A DNA stretch of 64,000 nt, from the NCBI RefSeq assembly GCF_001722335.1, contig NZ_MIHA01000005.1:1-64000 (forward strand), given 5' to 3'. The notes beneath the pieces were generated by a model. It did no database searches, had not been told where the DNA came from, and worked only from the letters and a program-made list of their open reading frames with translations. Source of the DNA: Mycolicibacterium flavescens. Its GTDB lineage: Bacteria; Actinomycetota; Actinomycetes; Mycobacteriales; Mycobacteriaceae. This document shows, piece by piece, positions 1 through 8,390 of the stretch (its first letter is position 1; the number at the start of each line of letters is the position of its first letter). A program made the translations under genes and the position numbers.

Positions 1-176
1 AGCCCGCTGCGGATACCGGACCTCTGACCACGGTGTCGCCCCCTCCGGCGGCGCCGATCGACCGCCGACCCGCGGAGGTGGCGATCCGCGGCGCGGCGGC
101 CTGCGTGATCCTGGCGGTCCTGGGGATCGGGCTGACCGCGCGCCGGTCAGGACGGAAGGCTGTCGCGGGCGACTGA
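1..176 (+). CDS. mycP4: Mycosin MycP4, C-terminal end (5' truncated by window edge)
   Basis: The open frame enters from the left edge and ends with TGA at 174-176. It encodes a Pro/Ala-rich linker, one hydrophobic helix (AACVILAVLGIGL, about 13 residues), and a short basic tail (ARRSGRKAVAGD). That is the end expected of a membrane-anchored subtilisin-like mycosin, the protease of type VII secretion systems. The catalytic domain lies outside the window, so the call rests on this tail plus the convergent eccB4, the same arrangement as mycP4/eccB4 of the mycobacterial ESX-4 locus. The coding end overlaps the eccB4 coding end by 30 bases, tail to tail. Confidence 0.7.
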   Translation, partial: PAADTGPLTTVSPPPAAPIDRRPAEVAIRGAAACVILAVLGIGLTARRSGRKAVAGD

Positions 177-1511
177 CGCCTCCTGCACGCTCAACTCGGG
201 CCCGCGGGGCAACCGCGCGAGCAGCGGCCACGGGGCGGGCACCGGGTCACCGGTCAGCCCGAGACGCGTGGCGGCGTCCGGGTCGCGCAGCCCGTACACC
301 ACACCGGCGTCGCTGACGAGGTACAGCGGCCCGCCGTGGGCGCCGTCACCGGTGACACCGGCGGCCCGCACGAAAGCGTTGCGTCCGTGGGTAAGTGCGA
401 ACGCGTCGACCGCCGGCCCCTCCGCGTCGGCCTGCGCCAGACGGGTGACGTCACGGGTCGGCAGCGCGTCAGCGACGCTGACCGCGTGCTCGACGGACGC
501 TGACCCCGACGACCGCCACCGCACGCAGATCACCGCGCCCTCGTCCAGCCCCGCGGACTGCGGGAAGCCGGCGACGGCGAGATCGTCGACGACCGGCACC
601 GCGCCGATCGCCGCGGGTTCGACCGTCACGATGTCGCGCTCGCCGTGCGATCGGGTGAACCGGATCAGGTCGGCGGCCACCTCCCCGACCCGCTGAACAC
701 CGGAGGCGAGCACCACGTACAGGTCGACGGCACCCGCGCGGGGGACCCGCAGCACCGTGCCGACCGCGAACCCGTGCAGCGTTGCCGGCCCCGCGGTGCC
801 GGCGTCGGGGACGGCCGGCGCGGTGATCTGCGCGGCCTCGGGCACGGTGTCGAGCAGCGTCCGCGACACCGGCCGCGGTTCGACGCCGTCGAGTTTGAGC
901 GCCCGCACCACGGCGGGGCTGCGCAGGTCCACCCGGGCCCGGCGGCCGTCGTACAGCAGGTAGGTTTCGGCCGCGCCCGCATCGCGCGGCGCGACCAGGA
1001 CGCTCCCCGCGGATGTCGCTTCCGCCGCCCCCACGAAGACGGTCGTCGACGCGGCGTCTTCGCAGATCTGCCAACTGGATTCGCCCGCGGACAACGGCGC
1101 GGCAGACACGTCCGGGGCGCCGGGTATGCCGACCGCGGGGCCGCGGGACGCGGTCTCGACGGCCTGCCTGCTGACCAGTCGCGGCACCGCGGGCGTCCCG
1201 ACGATCAGCCGGGCCGAGGCCAGGTTCGGCACCGGGTGCAGGGTGTCGTCGACGCGCACGTACAGCGCTCCGGAGTCACGCACCATGACGACCGGCGCGT
1301 CGCCGAGCGCACCGCGCGGCTTCAGGTACGCCAGCACCGCGCACACGCCGATCGCGATCGCCGCGAGCACACATCCGACAGTCAGCGAGATCGACTGTGC
1401 GCGCAGCGGATCGTCGTGCATGCGGACGTCCCCGCGTACCAGCGCGTGCGTCATCCGCCGGATCAGAAACCGCTGCCCGCTGATCTGCAGTTTGCTTGAG
1501 TTCTCGGCCAT
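147..1511 (-). CDS. eccB4: Type VII (ESX-4) secretion core protein EccB4
   Basis: 454 residues. The N-terminal cytoplasmic segment (1-40, with the family-typical SGQRFLIRRMTHALVRGD stretch) is followed by one membrane helix at about 41-62. The rest is a large extracytoplasmic domain of the repeated beta type known for EccB. EccB proteins form the periplasmic part of the ESX membrane complex and some have reported ATPase activity; no classical P-loop is visible here. The ATG at 1511 is preceded by a GGGGGAG ribosome binding site. Convergence with a mycosin gene, and cutinase, truA and rplQ genes further on, match the ESX-4 neighbourhood. In M. tuberculosis eccB4 is followed directly by the cutinase genes; here about 10 kb of other genes intervene. 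Confidence 0.9.
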   Translation of the reverse strand: MAENSSKLQISGQRFLIRRMTHALVRGDVRMHDDPLRAQSISLTVGCVLAAIAIGVCAVLAYLKPRGALGDAPVVMVRDSGALYVRVDDTLHPVPNLASARLIVGTPAVPRLVSRQAVETASRGPAVGIPGAPDVSAAPLSAGESSWQICEDAASTTVFVGAAEATSAGSVLVAPRDAGAAETYLLYDGRRARVDLRSPAVVRALKLDGVEPRPVSRTLLDTVPEAAQITAPAVPDAGTAGPATLHGFAVGTVLRVPRAGAVDLYVVLASGVQRVGEVAADLIRFTRSHGERDIVTVEPAAIGAVPVVDDLAVAGFPQSAGLDEGAVICVRWRSSGSASVEHAVSVADALPTRDVTRLAQADAEGPAVDAFALTHGRNAFVRAAGVTGDGAHGGPLYLVSDAGVVYGLRDPDAATRLGLTGDPVPAPWPLLARLPRGPELSVQEASVARDSLPS

Positions 1512-1574
1512 CGCTCCCCCACGGCAAGCCTAGAACGCCGGGCGGCAGCGTCTGGTCACCAAATCCGCTTGAGG

Positions 1575-2627
1575 TCAGCGCCAGCGTGCCCACACGTACG
1601 GCACGAGGGCACGCAGGAAATCCAGGTCCGGCCCGGGCCGGGCGTCGGCGAACGCCTGCTCGAAGTACTCCTGGGCGACCGACAGAATGCCCTCGGCGTA
1701 TTCGCTGGTGAACCGGATGCTGCCGTAGCGGTCCAGCAGCGCGCGGACGGTGGCCACGGTCTCGGGCGTGCGTTGCGCCCGCGTCTGGTGCAGATAGTCG
1801 AGGACAAACTCGCGGTCGGCGGTGTCGGCCTCCGAGAGCAGGTGCACGAGCGGCAGCGTCCGCTTGCCTTCGTAAAGATCCCCGAGGATCTCCTTGCCGT
1901 AGGTCCGTTCGTCGCCGACGAGGTTCAACAGGTCGTCGCGGATCTGGAACGCCGCGCCGAAATGGAACCCGAACCGCACGAGCGGCCCCAGCTCGGCGGC
2001 GCCGCGCGAACCGACCAGCGCCCCCACCCGCAGCGGGTGAATCGTGGTGTACCAGCAGGTCTTGTGCAGGATCAGGTCGAGGTAGTCACCGGGGCCCAGC
2101 CCGTCGACGTTGTCGAGTTGCCACCCGACCTCGGTGGCCTGCCCCTCCAGGGTGCGCAGCGCCATGGTGTCGAACTCGACCCACACCGACTCGGCGAGGT
2201 CGCTGTCCATCCCCCTGGTGGCGCGCCGCAGCACCTGCCCGGCCACGATCGCCAGCCCGTCGCCGGCGTTCAACGCCGCTGCCAAACCGTGGCTGGCGGC
2301 CAGAGTCGGTCTGCCGCGGCGCATTTCGCTGCCGTCGGCGACGTCGTCGTGCACGAGGAAAGCGTTGTGCAACAACTCGATGGCCACCGCGACGCCCAAC
2401 AATTCGTCGGGTCCGGCGCCGAATGCGCGCCCCGCGGACAGACACAGTGCCGGGCGCAGAGCTTTACCCGGCCGCGACGGGTACTCCCGCATCGGCCCGT
2501 ACAACCACTGCACCGGTTCCCCGTCGGGCAGCGCGTCGAGCATCGACCGCCGGATCACCTTGCCGACACCCCGGAGCCGGTCCTCGACCGTCGCAATGAG
2601 TTCCGCGCGGTCAGCGGTGGCCGTCAT
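1575..2627 (-). CDS. Polyprenyl (trans-isoprenyl) diphosphate synthase
   Basis: 350 residues from the ATG at 2627, chosen because it overlaps the upstream stop as ATGA; a longer frame exists to 2666. All-alpha trans-prenyltransferase fold. The first aspartate-rich motif is intact (HDDVADG, Asp 94, 95 and 98) and a Lys-Thr pair lies near 189-190. The second motif is QIRDDLLNLVGDE (about 229-240), with Asn in the last position of the usual DDxxD. These enzymes join isopentenyl diphosphate to allylic diphosphates in the cytosol. Chain length cannot be set by eye; C15-C20 is a guess. It is coupled to the unknown gene upstream and lies opposite an operon ending in a carotenoid-desaturase-like flavoenzyme, which suggests a terpenoid substrate for that module. 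Confidence 0.85.
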   Translation of the reverse strand: MTATADRAELIATVEDRLRGVGKVIRRSMLDALPDGEPVQWLYGPMREYPSRPGKALRPALCLSAGRAFGAGPDELLGVAVAIELLHNAFLVHDDVADGSEMRRGRPTLAASHGLAAALNAGDGLAIVAGQVLRRATRGMDSDLAESVWVEFDTMALRTLEGQATEVGWQLDNVDGLGPGDYLDLILHKTCWYTTIHPLRVGALVGSRGAAELGPLVRFGFHFGAAFQIRDDLLNLVGDERTYGKEILGDLYEGKRTLPLVHLLSEADTADREFVLDYLHQTRAQRTPETVATVRALLDRYGSIRFTSEYAEGILSVAQEYFEQAFADARPGPDLDFLRALVPYVWARWR

Positions 2628-3241
2628 GACGCGGGCGCCGAAACCGTCAGCGCCGCGGGCAGCCACAGATCCGGATGATCCTGCGCCAACACCACGCCGC
2701 GGTACGGGCCCGGCGAATACCCCTCGGCGACAGCGATGGTGACGACGACACCGCGGCTGCAGCGCGGCGGCATCGGCACCGCCGGCGGGTCGAAGCTCAC
2801 TTGCTCTCCGGCGAGCACCGCGCCGGTGTGGCTGACGAGATCACCGCAGAGCAGCCGGATCTCGCCCCGGTCGGTGTCGGTCCGGTTGTGCAGCCACACC
2901 TCGGTGCTGGCCACGCCGGGACTGCCGGCGCTCAGGCGCACCACGTCCGTGGCGTCCCCGCCGGCATCCCCGCCGGCTAAGTCCAGGTCCGCACGCGCGC
3001 CGGTCCCGTTCGGCGGCACCGGAACCAGCTGACCGATCAGCGTCCACCAGGACCGGACCAGCGACTCGTAATCGACGGTCCCGTCGCCGGTGCCGGCAGT
3101 GCCCGTGGCGCCGACGAACCGGTCCATGAGCTGGCTCGCCGCCCGGAAACCCTCCGCCTGGATCGCGCTCAGCGCCCGCGCATTGGCCGCCGGATCGAAA
3201 ACCGACGCCCACGGCACGTCGCCCAGGTAGCCATCGCTCAC
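2624..3241 (-). CDS. Unknown protein, helical N-terminus plus beta-rich C-terminus
   Basis: About 205 residues from a GTG at 3241, preceded by an AGGGGGGA ribosome binding site; an ATG at 3286 is also in frame. I do not recognise the family. Residues 10-75 look helical (NARALSAIQAEGFRAASQLM and then SWWTLIGQL). From about 85 the protein alternates in a way that suggests a beta sandwich (TEVWLHNRT, GEIRLLCGDLVSHTG, GVVVTIAVAEGYSPGPYRGVV). There is no signal peptide or membrane helix. It overlaps the polyprenyl synthase start by four bases, so the two are translationally coupled. It faces the operon starting at 3335 across a 93-base gap. Its first helices faintly resemble phasin-like surface proteins, which is only an impression. 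Confidence 0.6.
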   Translation of the reverse strand: MSDGYLGDVPWASVFDPAANARALSAIQAEGFRAASQLMDRFVGATGTAGTGDGTVDYESLVRSWWTLIGQLVPVPPNGTGARADLDLAGGDAGGDATDVVRLSAGSPGVASTEVWLHNRTDTDRGEIRLLCGDLVSHTGAVLAGEQVSFDPPAVPMPPRCSRGVVVTIAVAEGYSPGPYRGVVLAQDHPDLWLPAALTVSAPAS

Positions 3242-3299
3242 CGACCTGTTCCCCCCTCGTTCAGCGCGCGAATAACGCGCACCCACCCGCGCAGCACCG

Positions 3300-3305
3300 T
3301 ATGCT
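3300..3305 (+). promoter_or_regulatory. Candidate -10 hexamer for the 3335 operon
   Basis: TATGCT fits the mycobacterial TAnnnT -10 and lies 29 bases before the ATG at 3335, which has its own AAGGGGG ribosome binding site. No clear -35 was found. The 93-base gap to the divergent gene is the only place for the promoters of both units. Confidence 0.35.
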
Positions 3306-3334
3306 AGCTGCGCAGACGCCTAAAAGGGGGCACT

Positions 3335-4687
3335 ATGGCGACGCTTCCCAACCTGCTGGCGCTCTACGGCGCGCTCGACCCGGCGGAGTCGACGTCCAAC
3401 GAGCCTGAAGCGGCCGAGGTGGCCGCCCGATATCTGCCTGCCACCGAAGGCCGCGGCGGCTGGTACCGCAGCATCGTCGACTTCTTCGCACCCCGCAACG
3501 AGGCGGTGTTCCCCGACGTCGACAGGGCGCTGGAGTCCATCGCGGACAGCACCGACGAGGGCGCAGACGCGCTGACCATCCCGCAGACCGCGCGGCTGGT
3601 CTACGTCCTCGGCGCGCTGAGCCATCACCCTGACTACGCGCCGCGGGTCGAGGAACGCGAGGGCCTGTTCGCCCGCGTGCTGGCGCTGGCCGGGCCGGAG
3701 GGGCGCGAGACGCCGGTCGAGGTCGGTTACGGGCTGCAGCAGCACCTGTTCGACGAATTCGACGGCTTCGCCGACTGGGCCCACGTCACCCGCACCGCGG
3801 TCCGGATGGGGCTGCTCGAGGCGAAGATCGCTGCCGTGTCGCCGTGCCGGGCGAGCGTGCAGACCGTCCGCGGCTACCGGTGCGCCGTGATCGACACGGT
3901 CTCGGTCCGGCCGGACATCACGCTGACCAACCTGAAGAACGTCATCGATCCACTGAACTGGCCGATGAACTCCCCGGAGTTGTTCTGCGGCATGGACAAA
4001 CAGAAACCGTTCGAAGTGAACGGCTGGCGACGGGTGCTGGAGTCCGTGAGCCTGGGCTGCTCGCTGGGACTCGAACGGCTCGTCACCCCGCTGAAGTACT
4101 ACAACAGCGATGTGAGCGCGACGAAGTCCTTCGTCGTGTACGAACTCGACAAGGGCCCCAAAGACGGTGACGGGCGCGTGAAGGTCGACCAGGGCTTCAT
4201 CAAGATGGAGGCGCTCAAACCCGGGGTGCGGGTGCGCACCAAGAAGATCGTGCACATCACGCCGCTGAGCCCGGAAGCGCAGGTGGTGCTGGTCTGCGCC
4301 TCCGGATACGCCGCGATGGCCGACGAGATGATGTTCGGCAACGCCGACGACACACCGGCCGACGCCGTGAAATGGAAGCCGTCCAAGCCCGGGTCCGGCC
4401 AAACCGAATCTCCGGCAACCGATTCACCGACACCACCGCAGCCGGGACTCGTGTCGATCACGGTCGACATGTGGGAGAAGTGCGCCAAGGACATGACGGC
4501 GAAGAACACCGAACTGTCCTCGAAGTGGCTGGCCAACAAGCTGACCGTCGAGGACCTGATCGGCTACACCCAGTACGTCGGCGCCGACCTCGCCAGCGCG
4601 CCCTGGCGCTACCTCAAGGCGCTCAGCCAGGTACCGGTGCCGGGAACTCCGCCCGAGCCCCCCGGCGACGGGAGCAGCGCATCATGA
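3335..4687 (+). CDS. Unknown 450-residue protein, first gene of a four-gene coupled operon
   Basis: The start is an ATG with AAGGGGG four bases upstream. I do not recognise the family. The first 165 residues look helical and globular. Residues about 175-325 (from AVIDTVSVRPDITLTNLKNV to GYAAMADEMMFGNA) alternate in a pattern that could be a START/SRPBCC-like lipid-binding fold, including VRVRTKKIVHITPL followed by a long final helix; this is inference. A Pro/Ser/Thr linker follows at about 340-370, then a helical tail (VDMWEKCAKDMTAKNTELSS and on). There is no signal peptide or membrane segment. The stop overlaps the next start as ATGA. Co-transcription with a cyclase/ATPase and an FAD enzyme, opposite a prenyl synthase, argues for a role in handling a lipid or terpenoid, unproven. 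Confidence 0.6.
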   Translation: MATLPNLLALYGALDPAESTSNEPEAAEVAARYLPATEGRGGWYRSIVDFFAPRNEAVFPDVDRALESIADSTDEGADALTIPQTARLVYVLGALSHHPDYAPRVEEREGLFARVLALAGPEGRETPVEVGYGLQQHLFDEFDGFADWAHVTRTAVRMGLLEAKIAAVSPCRASVQTVRGYRCAVIDTVSVRPDITLTNLKNVIDPLNWPMNSPELFCGMDKQKPFEVNGWRRVLESVSLGCSLGLERLVTPLKYYNSDVSATKSFVVYELDKGPKDGDGRVKVDQGFIKMEALKPGVRVRTKKIVHITPLSPEAQVVLVCASGYAAMADEMMFGNADDTPADAVKWKPSKPGSGQTESPATDSPTPPQPGLVSITVDMWEKCAKDMTAKNTELSSKWLANKLTVEDLIGYTQYVGADLASAPWRYLKALSQVPVPGTPPEPPGDGSSAS

Positions 4688-5193
4688 CCGACCCGCACGC
4701 CCACCTCGGGCAGAGTCTCGCGATCGCGCAGGGTCTGGTCGACCAGGCCGGTGCGCTGGCCCGCGACGCCGCAAGCAAGATCGACGCCGGCGAGTTCTCG
4801 CTCGACGACCGGATCAAGGTCGCGCACCGGATGTTCGAACTGTGGGTGTTGGGCGGGGCGGCGCTCGCCCAGTCCGCGCTCGCCGGCCCGATCGCCTGCG
4901 CGACGGGCCAGGCGCTGCCCGAGCCGTCGGACCCGATCGAGATCGCCAAACGACCCTACGACCGCACCATCTCGGTGGCCACGTCGTTTCGGCAGACCTC
5001 CGATCCCACCGTGGTGATACCGCACTTCCTGCTGCGCTTCACGCCCGTGACGCTGCCCGCCAACGCCGGCCAGTTCCAGATCGGTCTGCTCGACTCGAAC
5101 TTCAGCGGCTCGGTCTTCGAAGGTGTCGTACGGCTCAAAGGCACGGCGGCCGGCGCGGGTGAAGACCTCGTCAAGGTGATCACCGAGCTGTGA
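4684..5193 (+). CDS. Unknown 169-residue protein, second gene of the operon
   Basis: The ATG lies inside the upstream stop (ATGA) and the TGA stop lies inside the next start (GTGA), so it is coupled on both sides. Residues 1-75 look helical (LGQSLAIAQGLVDQAGALA, then a hydrophobic stretch VLGGAALAQSALAG that is not clearly a membrane helix). Residues about 95-165 look like beta strands (TISVATSF, VVIPHFLLRFTPVTL, FQIGLLDSNF, VFEGVVRLKG). This helical-then-beta plan resembles the unknown protein at 2624-3241 across the divergent gap, although I see no clear sequence identity between them. Function unknown. Confidence 0.6.
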   Translation: MTDPHAHLGQSLAIAQGLVDQAGALARDAASKIDAGEFSLDDRIKVAHRMFELWVLGGAALAQSALAGPIACATGQALPEPSDPIEIAKRPYDRTISVATSFRQTSDPTVVIPHFLLRFTPVTLPANAGQFQIGLLDSNFSGSVFEGVVRLKGTAAGAGEDLVKVITEL

Positions 5194-8100
5194 ACCCGGC
5201 CCCGCGCCCGGCGATCGACGAACTTCTGGACCGGGCTCTGCAGGCGGTCAACCAGGGTGACCGCGAGACCGCGACCGCACTCGCCGGCCAGGTCCTCGCG
5301 GTCGACCGCGGCAATCAGGACGCCGAGGACCTGCTGGCCGCCCCAGCCGACGGCGGCGAGATGCGGCGCCTGACAATCATGTTCGCCGACCTCGTCGACT
5401 CGACCGCGCTGTCCACCCGTGTCGAACCCGAGGTGTACCGCACCGTGGTCGGCAGCTATCGCCAGCAGGTCACGCGGATCATCGACTCCTACGAAGGTCA
5501 CCTGTGCTCCACCAAGGGCGACGGGCTGCTCGCGGTGTTCGGGCACCCGAAGCCGCACGAGAACGACGTGCACCGGGCCGTGCTGGCCGGGCTCGACATC
5601 ACCCGCGTCACCGCCAAACTGAGCCAACAGGTGCGTCGCCGCTTCGATTTCGACATCGCCGTGCGGGTCGGGATTCACCGCGGCATCGTGTATCTCGATC
5701 TGGCTCAGGACGACGTCTACGGCCTCGGCGCGAACCTGACGGCGCGGGTGTCCGGGCTGGCCCCGCCGAACACCGTTGCGGTGTCCGGTGTTCTCGAGCC
5801 TCTGCTGCACAACCGGTTCGAGCTGGCCTCACGTCCGCCGCAGAGCGTCAAAGGAATCGACGCGCCCGTCGAACACTTCACCGTCGTGGACGAACGCCCG
5901 GTCCCCACCCACACCTACACCGGTCCGCTGGTCGGACGCGAACACGAACTGCGTTCGCTGCGTGTGCGCTGGGATCAGGCGGTCGCAGGCACCCTACCCG
6001 TCTCCGGGCTCGCGTTCACCGGGGAACCCGGCATCGGGAAGAGCCGGCTCGCCAGCGCCGCGGCCGAACAGGCCGAACGCTCCGGCGGGGTGGTCCTGTC
6101 GCTGTTCGGGTCGCCGTTCCACACCACCGTCGGGCTGCACCCGATCCGAACGCTGCTCGAATCACGCTGCGGCATCACCCGTCTCACACCACAGACCGAA
6201 CGGCTGCGGCTGCTGGAAGCCGAACTGCAGGACCTCGGCCTGCACAGCGACGTCATGGTCCCGCTGCTGGCGCCGGTGCTCGGCATCGCCGAAGAGCATG
6301 GCTACCAACGCCTCCCGGCGTCGGGCACCCGCCTCTACGACCAGATCTCCGACGGTATCCGCGACTACCTGCTGGCCTGCCTCGGTCAGCGCCCGGGCCT
6401 GCTGCTCGCCGAGGACGTGCACTGGTTCGACCCGTCCAGCCTCGATCTGCTCGACACGCTGCTCGGTGCGGGCGTGCCCACCCTGCTCGTCGTGATGACG
6501 GCACGCCCGCAGGCGAAACTCCCCGGCAACGGCAATACCGAGGTGTTCGAACTCGACGCGCTCACCGCGGCGCAGGCCGACGAGTTGATCGGCGGCCTGC
6601 GGCCCGACCTAAACCCGGCCGACCGCGCCGATATCCGGCGCCGCTGCGACGGGATCCCGCTGTACCTCGAAGAGGTCGTCGCGGGCGCGGGCCGCGACCC
6701 GGTGACCGGACCGCCGGCCAGGCACGTCCCGGATGCGTTGTACGAGCCCCTGTTCGCCCGGCTGCGGGCCAGCGCCAACGCGGTACCCGTCGCGCAGGCC
6801 GCCGCCGTCATCGGTCGCGACGTCGATCGCGGCCTGCTGCACGCCGTCCTCGACCTGCGCGCCGACGACCTCGACCACGTGGTGGCCGAGCTCGAGGAGG
6901 CCCAGGTCCTCCACGCCGTCGACGACGGGCACTGGCGCTTCCGCCACGAACTGCTGCGCGAGGTCGCCTACGAACTGGCACCTCCGAGCGTCCGCCGCGC
7001 CCTGCACGGACGCGTCGCCGATGCGCTGGTCGAAGCCTCACGCGTCGGCATCCCGGACTGGGGCGTGGTGGCCATGCACTACGCCGAAGCGCAGCGACAC
7101 GGCGAGGCGGCGACCGCCGCCCAGCACGCCGCCGCCGACGCCCGTCGTCGCGGTGCCCTCACCGAGGCGCGCACCCATCTCACGCTGGCCCTCGAGCAGC
7201 TCGACCGGCTGCCTGCCGGTTCGACGCGCAACCACCAGGAGGTCAACGTCCGGCTGTACCGCGGCTTCCTCGCCGCGGCGGCCACCGGTCACACCAGCAT
7301 CGAAGCGGCCGCCGACTTCGAGCGCTGCCTCGAACTGATCGGCACCGACGTGAGCCTGCCGCTGTACGCCACGCTCAGCGCCCTGTGGAGCTACTACACG
7401 GCGCGCGGCGACCTCACCCGCGCAACCCAATTGGCCGACTCCCTGCGCAAGCGCATCGACCGGATGCGGGCCTCCGGCCATCCGGTCAACGAGGCCAGCT
7501 TCGGGACGTTGGCCTGGCTGCGCGGCGATTTCGTCGAGGCCCGCAACGTCTTGGAGGAGACGGCCGCCAAACTGCTCGATCTGGCCGCCCCCGACATCGA
7601 GGCGCGCTCGTTCGCGCCCAACGACCCCATCGCCTCGACCCACACCTACGTGGCGTTGACCCGGTTCGTGCAGGGTGATCTGGTGGGCGCCGAGGCCGCG
7701 CTCGACCACACCGAGAACCGTTGCGCTGAGCTGAGTTTCCCGCACGGACCGTTCAGCCTCTGCTACGGCCGGTCGCTGGAGACCTGGATCCGCACAGAGG
7801 CGGGCCAACTCGACCGCGCCGCCGAACTCGCCGTCGAACTGGGGGCGCTCGGCCGCAAGTACGGATTCGACGAATGGGTGATGGTGGCGGCCACCCAGCA
7901 GGCCACCGTTGCCGCGCTCACCGCGCTCGCCGAGGGGGCGGACGCAGCCGTGTTGGGCGTCCACGCCAAGACCATGACCGCGTTCGTCGAGGGTTGGCGC
8001 GCCGCCGAACTGAGGGTGTTCCTGATGTGCTACGACGCCGTGCTGGCGCGGGTGCTGCACGCGCTGGGCCGGGCCGACGACGCCCGTCGCCGCATCGGCA

Positions 8101-8390
8101 CCGCGCTGTGCCTGGCCGAGGACACCGGCATGCACTTCTACGACGCCGAACTGCTGCGGGTGCGGGCCGTCGTCTCCGACACCGCCGGCACGCGCAGGAC
8201 CGGATTGCGGGAGGCCGCCGAGCGCGCTCGAGGGCAGTGTGCCCACATCTTCGAGATCCGTATCGCCGCAGAGCAGTTCGCGCTGACAGGCGGGCCGGCC
8301 GCCCGCGCTGAACTCAGCGCAGCACTCAAGCATGTCCCGCCCGATCAGACCTGGCCCGAGGTCGAGCGGGCGCGGAACCTGCTCGCGTGA
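5190..8390 (+). CDS. Class III nucleotide cyclase domain fused to AAA ATPase and repeat region
   Basis: 1066 residues from a GTG overlapping the upstream stop. Residues 10-50 resemble a lone TPR-like helical hairpin. A class III adenylate/guanylate cyclase domain spans about 58-230, with both metal-binding Asp (FADLVDST, Asp67; KGDGLLAVFG, Asp111) and the transition-state Asn/Arg pair (ANLTAR, about 182 and 186), so it looks catalytically complete. An AAA_16-type ATPase follows, with Walker A GEPGIGKS (278-285) and a Walker B region ending AEDVHWFD (about 403-410). The C-terminal 450 residues are helical repeats. Mycobacteria have several cyclase-ATPase proteins, often ending in a LuxR helix-turn-helix; none is seen here. 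It is coupled by four-base overlaps to both neighbours, so it probably senses or controls this operon's activity. Confidence 0.85.
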   Translation: MNPAPRPAIDELLDRALQAVNQGDRETATALAGQVLAVDRGNQDAEDLLAAPADGGEMRRLTIMFADLVDSTALSTRVEPEVYRTVVGSYRQQVTRIIDSYEGHLCSTKGDGLLAVFGHPKPHENDVHRAVLAGLDITRVTAKLSQQVRRRFDFDIAVRVGIHRGIVYLDLAQDDVYGLGANLTARVSGLAPPNTVAVSGVLEPLLHNRFELASRPPQSVKGIDAPVEHFTVVDERPVPTHTYTGPLVGREHELRSLRVRWDQAVAGTLPVSGLAFTGEPGIGKSRLASAAAEQAERSGGVVLSLFGSPFHTTVGLHPIRTLLESRCGITRLTPQTERLRLLEAELQDLGLHSDVMVPLLAPVLGIAEEHGYQRLPASGTRLYDQISDGIRDYLLACLGQRPGLLLAEDVHWFDPSSLDLLDTLLGAGVPTLLVVMTARPQAKLPGNGNTEVFELDALTAAQADELIGGLRPDLNPADRADIRRRCDGIPLYLEEVVAGAGRDPVTGPPARHVPDALYEPLFARLRASANAVPVAQAAAVIGRDVDRGLLHAVLDLRADDLDHVVAELEEAQVLHAVDDGHWRFRHELLREVAYELAPPSVRRALHGRVADALVEASRVGIPDWGVVAMHYAEAQRHGEAATAAQHAAADARRRGALTEARTHLTLALEQLDRLPAGSTRNHQEVNVRLYRGFLAAAATGHTSIEAAADFERCLELIGTDVSLPLYATLSALWSYYTARGDLTRATQLADSLRKRIDRMRASGHPVNEASFGTLAWLRGDFVEARNVLEETAAKLLDLAAPDIEARSFAPNDPIASTHTYVALTRFVQGDLVGAEAALDHTENRCAELSFPHGPFSLCYGRSLETWIRTEAGQLDRAAELAVELGALGRKYGFDEWVMVAATQQATVAALTALAEGADAAVLGVHAKTMTAFVEGWRAAELRVFLMCYDAVLARVLHALGRADDARRRIGTALCLAEDTGMHFYDAELLRVRAVVSDTAGTRRTGLREAAERARGQCAHIFEIRIAAEQFALTGGPAARAELSAALKHVPPDQTWPEVERARNLLA

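Noticed and set aside
645..1499. Plus-strand coding region opposite eccB4
   Set aside because: Arg/Gly/His-rich translation and no recognisable motif; eccB4 on the other strand explains the open frame.
3335..4687. Family 2 encapsulin shell protein beside a prenyl synthase
   Set aside because: The size and prenyl-synthase neighbour are suggestive, but the sequence lacks any recognisable encapsulin core or cNMP-binding insert.
7038..8333. Minus-strand 431-codon frame opposite the cyclase-ATPase
   Set aside because: Composition typical of antisense frames in GC-rich genes; the plus-strand protein has intact cyclase and ATPase motifs.
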